64,000 bases of DNA, taken from NCBI RefSeq assembly GCF_034190915.1, contig NW_026947688.1, positions 62,001 to 126,000 of the forward strand. Direction: 5' to 3'. Shown here piece after piece: positions 59,281 to 64,000 of this stretch. Made by a program: the position numbers and the translations under genes. This stretch comes from Cavia porcellus. Its lineage: Eukaryota; Chordata; Mammalia; Rodentia; Caviidae. The notes below the pieces were generated by a model that was not told the DNA's origin, ran no database searches, and saw only the letters and a list, made by a program, of their open reading frames with translations. Every line of letters starts with the position of its first letter. Position 1 is the stretch's first letter.

Positions 59281-60489
59281 CATTAAAATGAGCCAAATTA
59301 ACATAAATATCTTTATGATTGGTCTGAATGCTTTTCCCTTTTCATGCAGTTTTAAGTGATCAATACAACTCACAGTGGTTGTATTCCTGGCAACGTATAA
59401 AGTTGTATATATCAGTCATTATAAATGTAAAATAATTGTTTTGAGTGTATAGTTTAGCAAGAACTAGATATTGCCATGGCAGTAGGTTATCTCATATAAA
59501 AGTGAATGTTCAACTAAAATTGTTCAGAACAATTTCTACATTACTGGCTCCTTCAACAATTTTAAGATACATGAAATGTGTATTTTTGCCTTTTTGTAGA
59601 AGGCTTCTATTATGTTATTGAAAGAAGTCTGTACATCTGTAGGATCCTGTTTATATTTTGATGCTTTTTCTGCATTGAAGTTTATATGAAGATTTATTTT
59701 TATGTTAGGCTTAAACTCACTGCATTGACACTGATGGAGTGAAGCAACAGTCCACTACATTAATTTCAATTATATATTCATGGCATTGATCTTATGAATT
59801 ACTAAGGAGGTAAATTAGCCACATACATAGACAAGAATCACTACTGTTAGCATTTTGGGGGGCAATAGAGAAGCAGAATATAAGGAAAAGTAAAAGTGGC
59901 CTTTCTATGTAAGGAATGTGAGGAGGAGCCAAAAAAAACCAAGGTTGTTTTTGGTTTGTTTTGTTTTTTTACTATGTGGTTAGGGGTATATCTGACTTTT
60001 GACTAGATGTGGAGATTGGAGCAGACATTTCTGTCATGTGAGGAGCTGACTGGAATTTTCCTCAGGCCCCTGGGAAAGGAATGAGAAGGTTGTAATCATG
60101 GAAAAGAGGAAGTGGCCGTATGGTTAGCATCCCTGATTGGACCTTCCACCATGTTCAACTACCACCAGGAGGTCCTGTAACTCATTCTAGGGCAAAACTC
60201 TTTCAAGTACATCCCTCAGTTTGAATGACGAAATGAAAATAAAGAGTTTTGCTATGTGTCTTCCTCCAATGCTGGTGGTAACCATTCACAAGAAATATTT
60301 TGAGTCATATCCTTAATAAATTGTAGATACCATAACCAAAATTACAGATCAGTTCTCTTTCAGCAAACAGAAGCAGCACTTCAATGCAGGCATAAAGGCC
60401 TTCAATGAGAGTATCCCTGAAGAGGTGAGATCAACTTTATAGAACACAAACTACTACTCATTTATCTGAGTTCATGAAAGAGAAAAATT
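59281..60489. other. Sequence between LTR-like fragments B and C
   Basis: No retroviral or cellular coding motif is recognised in the 1.2 kb between the inverted LTR-like ends. Several AATAAA motifs occur by chance in the AT-rich DNA. Confidence 0.35.
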
Positions 60490-61180
60490 TATAATGGTGT
60501 TGCTACAGGGGAAAGAAACTCCTGATCTACTATGTCTGGTGTGAGTTTGTGCTCTCTAAAATTAAAGCATAAATTTTAGGAACAACAGAATTTAAGAGTA
60601 GAATATGTTTATTGGGAGAAAGAAAGCTGTCTGAGAGAGAGAAGGGGTCCTGAGTGGGTTGCCAAAGACTGTCTTTTCTAGGGACTTCTATAGAGTAAAA
60701 TCATTTTGTGAGATGGATTTAAGGTGGGAATACTGGGAGCTCACAAGGCAGATATGCATAAGATGGGACAGAAATATGGGAGCCAATAAAATTAATAGTT
60801 CAGGTAAAAGTGATTAAATTGGGATCACATGGGGAAGCCTTTCACAGAGAAAGTAGGCATTTTTATGCAGTATTGACTTTTCAATTAAGGGGTTCAGAAG
60901 GTGACTCATGACTTCACCAGGATGATAGGACTTATTTGGAATATCAGGCTTTAGTTGAATGGTAACTGCTGACTTCCTCAGAGTGCTGGAGAACCGTTTC
61001 AAATATCAATCCTTACAATATTAATACATTTGCTTAATCTTTTGTCGTGAAGTCTGATGCTTAGCAGGAAGTGTCTGCCTTCCCTATAGTTGAAGGTATC
61101 TGGGCTTCTGCATGGGATCCTTGGAGAACCTAGCCCCGTCTCACTGCCAACATTATTTGACTAACTCAGCTGCCCATTAC
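60490..61180 (-). mobile_element. LTR-like fragment C
   Basis: Its left part (60490-60690) is the inverted partner of 59109-59280, about 85 percent alike by eye, and it includes 'gagagaaggggtcctgagtg' and 'ggttgccaaagactg'. Its right part (61020-61180) matches 58558-58716 in direct orientation. The two parts therefore have a different relative orientation than in fragment B, so at least one of them is rearranged. Confidence 0.55.
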
Positions 61181-63035
61181 AGTATTATTTGGAAAATTGA
61201 ATACAAGTATCTTGTGCTCTGGGTGAATGATCGGGGGATGACAGTGTGCAAAGTATTTACCATTGTTGTCCCCTGATTGACATGTCTTGAAATTTAGTTT
61301 TAGTTTATTTTTACCATTGAAATCAAATGGAATTGGAAATAAAAAGACTGAGGTAAATCTCTTTGGTACAAGCACTCCACTGTGGATATCAGGACTGTAG
61401 AAGACAGTCAGCTCCAGAAGTCTGCACTACAGTCTATCATTTGGGATCCAATCTTGCAGGAAGGGGTTCCTTTCCCTGTTTATTCTTGATTCAGGAGGAA
61501 AGCAGTAAAGAAAGACTGAATCACTGATGAAGAGGTGGGCTATATGAACTGTCCAATCAGATGGGCCACAGCAGGCGGTCTCTTAGGTGTTCCTATCTGG
61601 GCATTATTTACCGGTTGTGAGCACAATACTGGAGCAGAATGTTTGCTGGATCTCATTTAGTGGTTTCAGTGTCATGTGGCCTGGTTAGGAAAGAACCTGG
61701 GAGATCTTCAAGCCACAGAATGCTGAGGTTGTGGACGGGAGCCCAGAAATAGGGTGCAAATGGGCTAAACCAGTTACAAGTGGTTAGAAGCAGTTCCGGT
61801 GTCTCGATCTCAGGTATTTAGTTAGCTTCAGCTCCTGAGGTCCTCCAGCATTGGCTGTGGGTCATCCATTGTGCATTTTGCCTCTTTCTGGTGGCAAGAG
61901 TGACTCTATCTTCTCTTTGACAGGAGCAGATTCCAGTATCATCTTTGAAATTCTCTGCTGCCTTGGCACCTCCACAAGCTCAGCGAGGGAAGGAGCTTGG
62001 GGACACCCTGACTCTGATGCATTTTGTAGCTGCTAAAAAAGTACTGAGGTAGGTCTCTGCCCTCGTTGCTGTGAGAAGCAGACCTGGAGGGTCTGATGTT
62101 TATAAATGTCTGTGATACAAGGTCTCATAGCAACTGCTCCCCTTAAAATTGTGGGGTTTTTTGTATTTAGAATGATCTCCTAAATTTATAGCATGTTCTT
62201 CTATTTCCATCCTCATGCCAGGTGTTGGCCAAGGTACTGAGTATTTGAAGATGTGTAGTGATGTGACTCAGTTGAGGAAGGCTTCTCAAACACCTGGTGA
62301 ACTCCTGTGCATCACAGAGAACAATGCAAAAGAATTTTGAACGTAATTATTTAGGTGACACCTCTGCTCACAGACTTTGAGAAAAGCCATGTATTTTTGA
62401 ATTCTGAGAAAAATGAAGCAGATATGAAAGTGTTATCAAGGGCAGGGTAAAGTGTGCTTGCTAAGGACAAATTCCAGAATCACCTGCCTGTTAAACCCTC
62501 ATTGAAAAATGCCAAAATTTATGCATTTGCATGGACTCATACACATGATATCTTTCTGAATGGAAAGGAATATGCATGTCATCTCTAAATTAACAGCTGA
62601 TTTAACAGCTTGACTGATAATACACATTGTTTACATATAGAAATTTTCTGCAATGGACTTTGCTAAGTAGTGTAAAATAGAATCCTTAAATAGAAGTTGT
62701 TCTGCAGGGATATCCAGAGTTAGGCATGAAGGGTTTTCTGTGTAGTGTGGATCAGAGGAGAATGGAAAGATTGTGCAAGTGATTGGCATGATACACGGTG
62801 CCAATAGCAGGATTTACAACTGAGAAGATCTTCACTGATAATCGAGTAGTTCTTAGGGTAAGCATGAAGTTAAAGTTGGCTTCTGATTTCTTACTTGAGA
62901 TGAATAACACCAACTCTGTCAATATTCAATATTCCACATACCTGTTAACCCATGAATTCTGTGTTCCATACTTCAGATCTAATTTTGATTTTCTCTAATT
63001 ATTTGGCAGTGTCTTGATGCAGGAATTTGAATCTT
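61181..63035. other. Intergenic sequence
   Basis: No gene or clear repeat is recognised. ORFs at 61166-61375 (-), 61851-62036 (+) and 62798-62998 (+) have no domain. Confidence 0.4.
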
Positions 63036-63115
63036 TTTTTTTTGTACCAGGGATTGAACACATTAGCTCATGTTTGCCAGACAGGTGTTTATGCCACTGA
63101 GAGAAATACCCAAAC
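63036..63115 (-). repeat. ID-like SINE, antisense
   Basis: After a T-run comes 'tgtaccagggattgaacaca' and 'ggtgtttatgccactgagag', the antisense ID body. It is diverged and no TSD was found. Confidence 0.75.
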
Positions 63116-63264
63116 ATGAATGTGTTTTCTGTATATTATGGAAAGTATCAACATTCTTCCTTAGAACATTATTGCTATATTGTATGGATATAATTTTTAA
63201 AACAAACAAATGGTGTTTTATGCAGTCAATTTTCAAGTTTCATTTTATGTGGGGTTTTTCAGTC

Positions 63265-63345
63265 AAGGTTTTTCTATTTCAGACAGCTCTGTAACTGAGG
63301 CTGGCCTCTAACTCAAGGCAGTTCTCTTGCATCAGCCTCCCAAGA
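63265..63345 (-). repeat. B1-type SINE fragment, antisense
   Basis: It reads 'tctgtaactgaggctggcct' then 'gcatcagcctcccaag', the reverse complement of a B1 middle and head part. Confidence 0.7.
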
Positions 63346-63890
63346 TATATTTCTTATTTCTGAGTGAAAGATGATCACTTCGTGACACTGAGCTATAATT
63401 TGCAACTTGTGCCTTGTTTCATTGCTTATACATTGTTTACATACACAGTTTTCCATTATCATTTGAGTTATTATTTATGTACCGTATTTGATTTTTATTT
63501 ATGTTTTGTTATATGAAACTAAATTCAAATTTCAAAATGCTGCTTAAGTATATTAAGAACAAAGGACTCAGTGACCTAAAAGAGATTTGAAGAGATATCA
63601 TCTGTAGTCTATCAAAGTGATTCACGAGATATTTGCCTACCCCTTTGCTTTGTGGATGCTGGTCATGCAGGACCCCACTGTGAGCTCTGCTTTAGAGACA
63701 GTGGGGACACAGGGACCATTGCAGTGACTCAGCACAAACATCAGTGCTCCCTTTTGGCTGTGAGTTGCAATCTAGCACCCAAATTGCTTTTTCAAAAAAT
63801 GTATCTATACATAAAATTAATCACCAAGACATGGAATTAGGTTTGAAGAATTCAGTCTCCATTCAGCTGTGATGTTTGGTTCTGCTTTGT
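63346..63890. other. Intergenic sequence
   Basis: Nothing is recognised here; the short ORF at 63652-63840 has no domain. Confidence 0.4.
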
Positions 63891-63894
63891 TTAG

Positions 63895-63985
63895 TTTAGT
63901 TTTGGTTTATTGGGACAGGATTTCACTATGTATATCACTGGATTTGAAACCTGTATGGTGCCTACAATTTCCTTGACTTCACAAC
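63895..63985 (-). repeat. B1-type SINE fragment, antisense
   Basis: The 'attgggacaggatttcacta' and 'tgtatatcactggatttgaa' themes are an antisense B1, running toward the window edge. Confidence 0.5.
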
Positions 63986-64000
63986 AGCCCTCCTCTCTCA

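Overview
This window is mammalian nuclear DNA, almost certainly from a rodent. Two points support that. There are many B1-type (7SL-derived) SINEs. There are also ID-like tRNA-derived SINEs whose head reads 'gggatttagctcagtggcat' on the sense strand. The exact ID-like head resembles what I would expect in the beaver/kangaroo-rat side of the rodent tree (Castorimorpha), but that is a weak inference. The window is AT-rich and repeat-dense, and no complete protein-coding gene is visible. Nearly all short ORFs look like chance ORFs or parts of repeats.

Layout. 1-2.1 kb: a degenerate minus-strand gene-like block (copy A) that resembles the RasGEF-N/proline-rich linker part of a Ral guanine nucleotide dissociation stimulator-like gene. 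2.1-15.4 kb: old L1 fragments, a MaLR-type LTR caught in a ~0.94 kb tandem duplication, a second MaLR-type LTR with 5-bp target-site duplication (TSD), a mariner transposase fragment, B1 and ID SINEs and two microsatellites. 15.85-16.63 kb: an isolated CpG island with splice-like signals and a YY1-like site, the only good promoter candidate. 16.8-25 kb: old L1, SINEs, a third MaLR-type LTR and unassigned sequence. 25.1-32.3 kb: a long, dead plus-strand L1 with an internal 1.43 kb duplication of ORF2. 35.1-39.5 kb: copy B of the Ral-GDS-like block, with one more exon-like frame downstream on the minus strand. 42.3-43.8 kb: an old antisense L1. 46.9-47.6 kb: a third copy (C) of part of the same duplicated unit, cut off by a second L1 (47.6-52.2 kb). 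That L1 has an inverted 3' segment and is interrupted by an LTR-like insertion and a B1 SINE. 55.2-61.2 kb: a mosaic of LTR-like fragments in both orientations. 61.2-64 kb: mostly unassigned, with SINE fragments.

The main story is local segmental duplication (A/B/C units; the pair 17.8/41.3 kb; the tandem pair at 3.0-4.9 kb) followed by retroelement insertion. I see no operon-like or defence-like system, and no CRISPR array, rRNA or true tRNA gene. Most alignments were done by eye, so percentages are rough and repeat-family names are family-level only.
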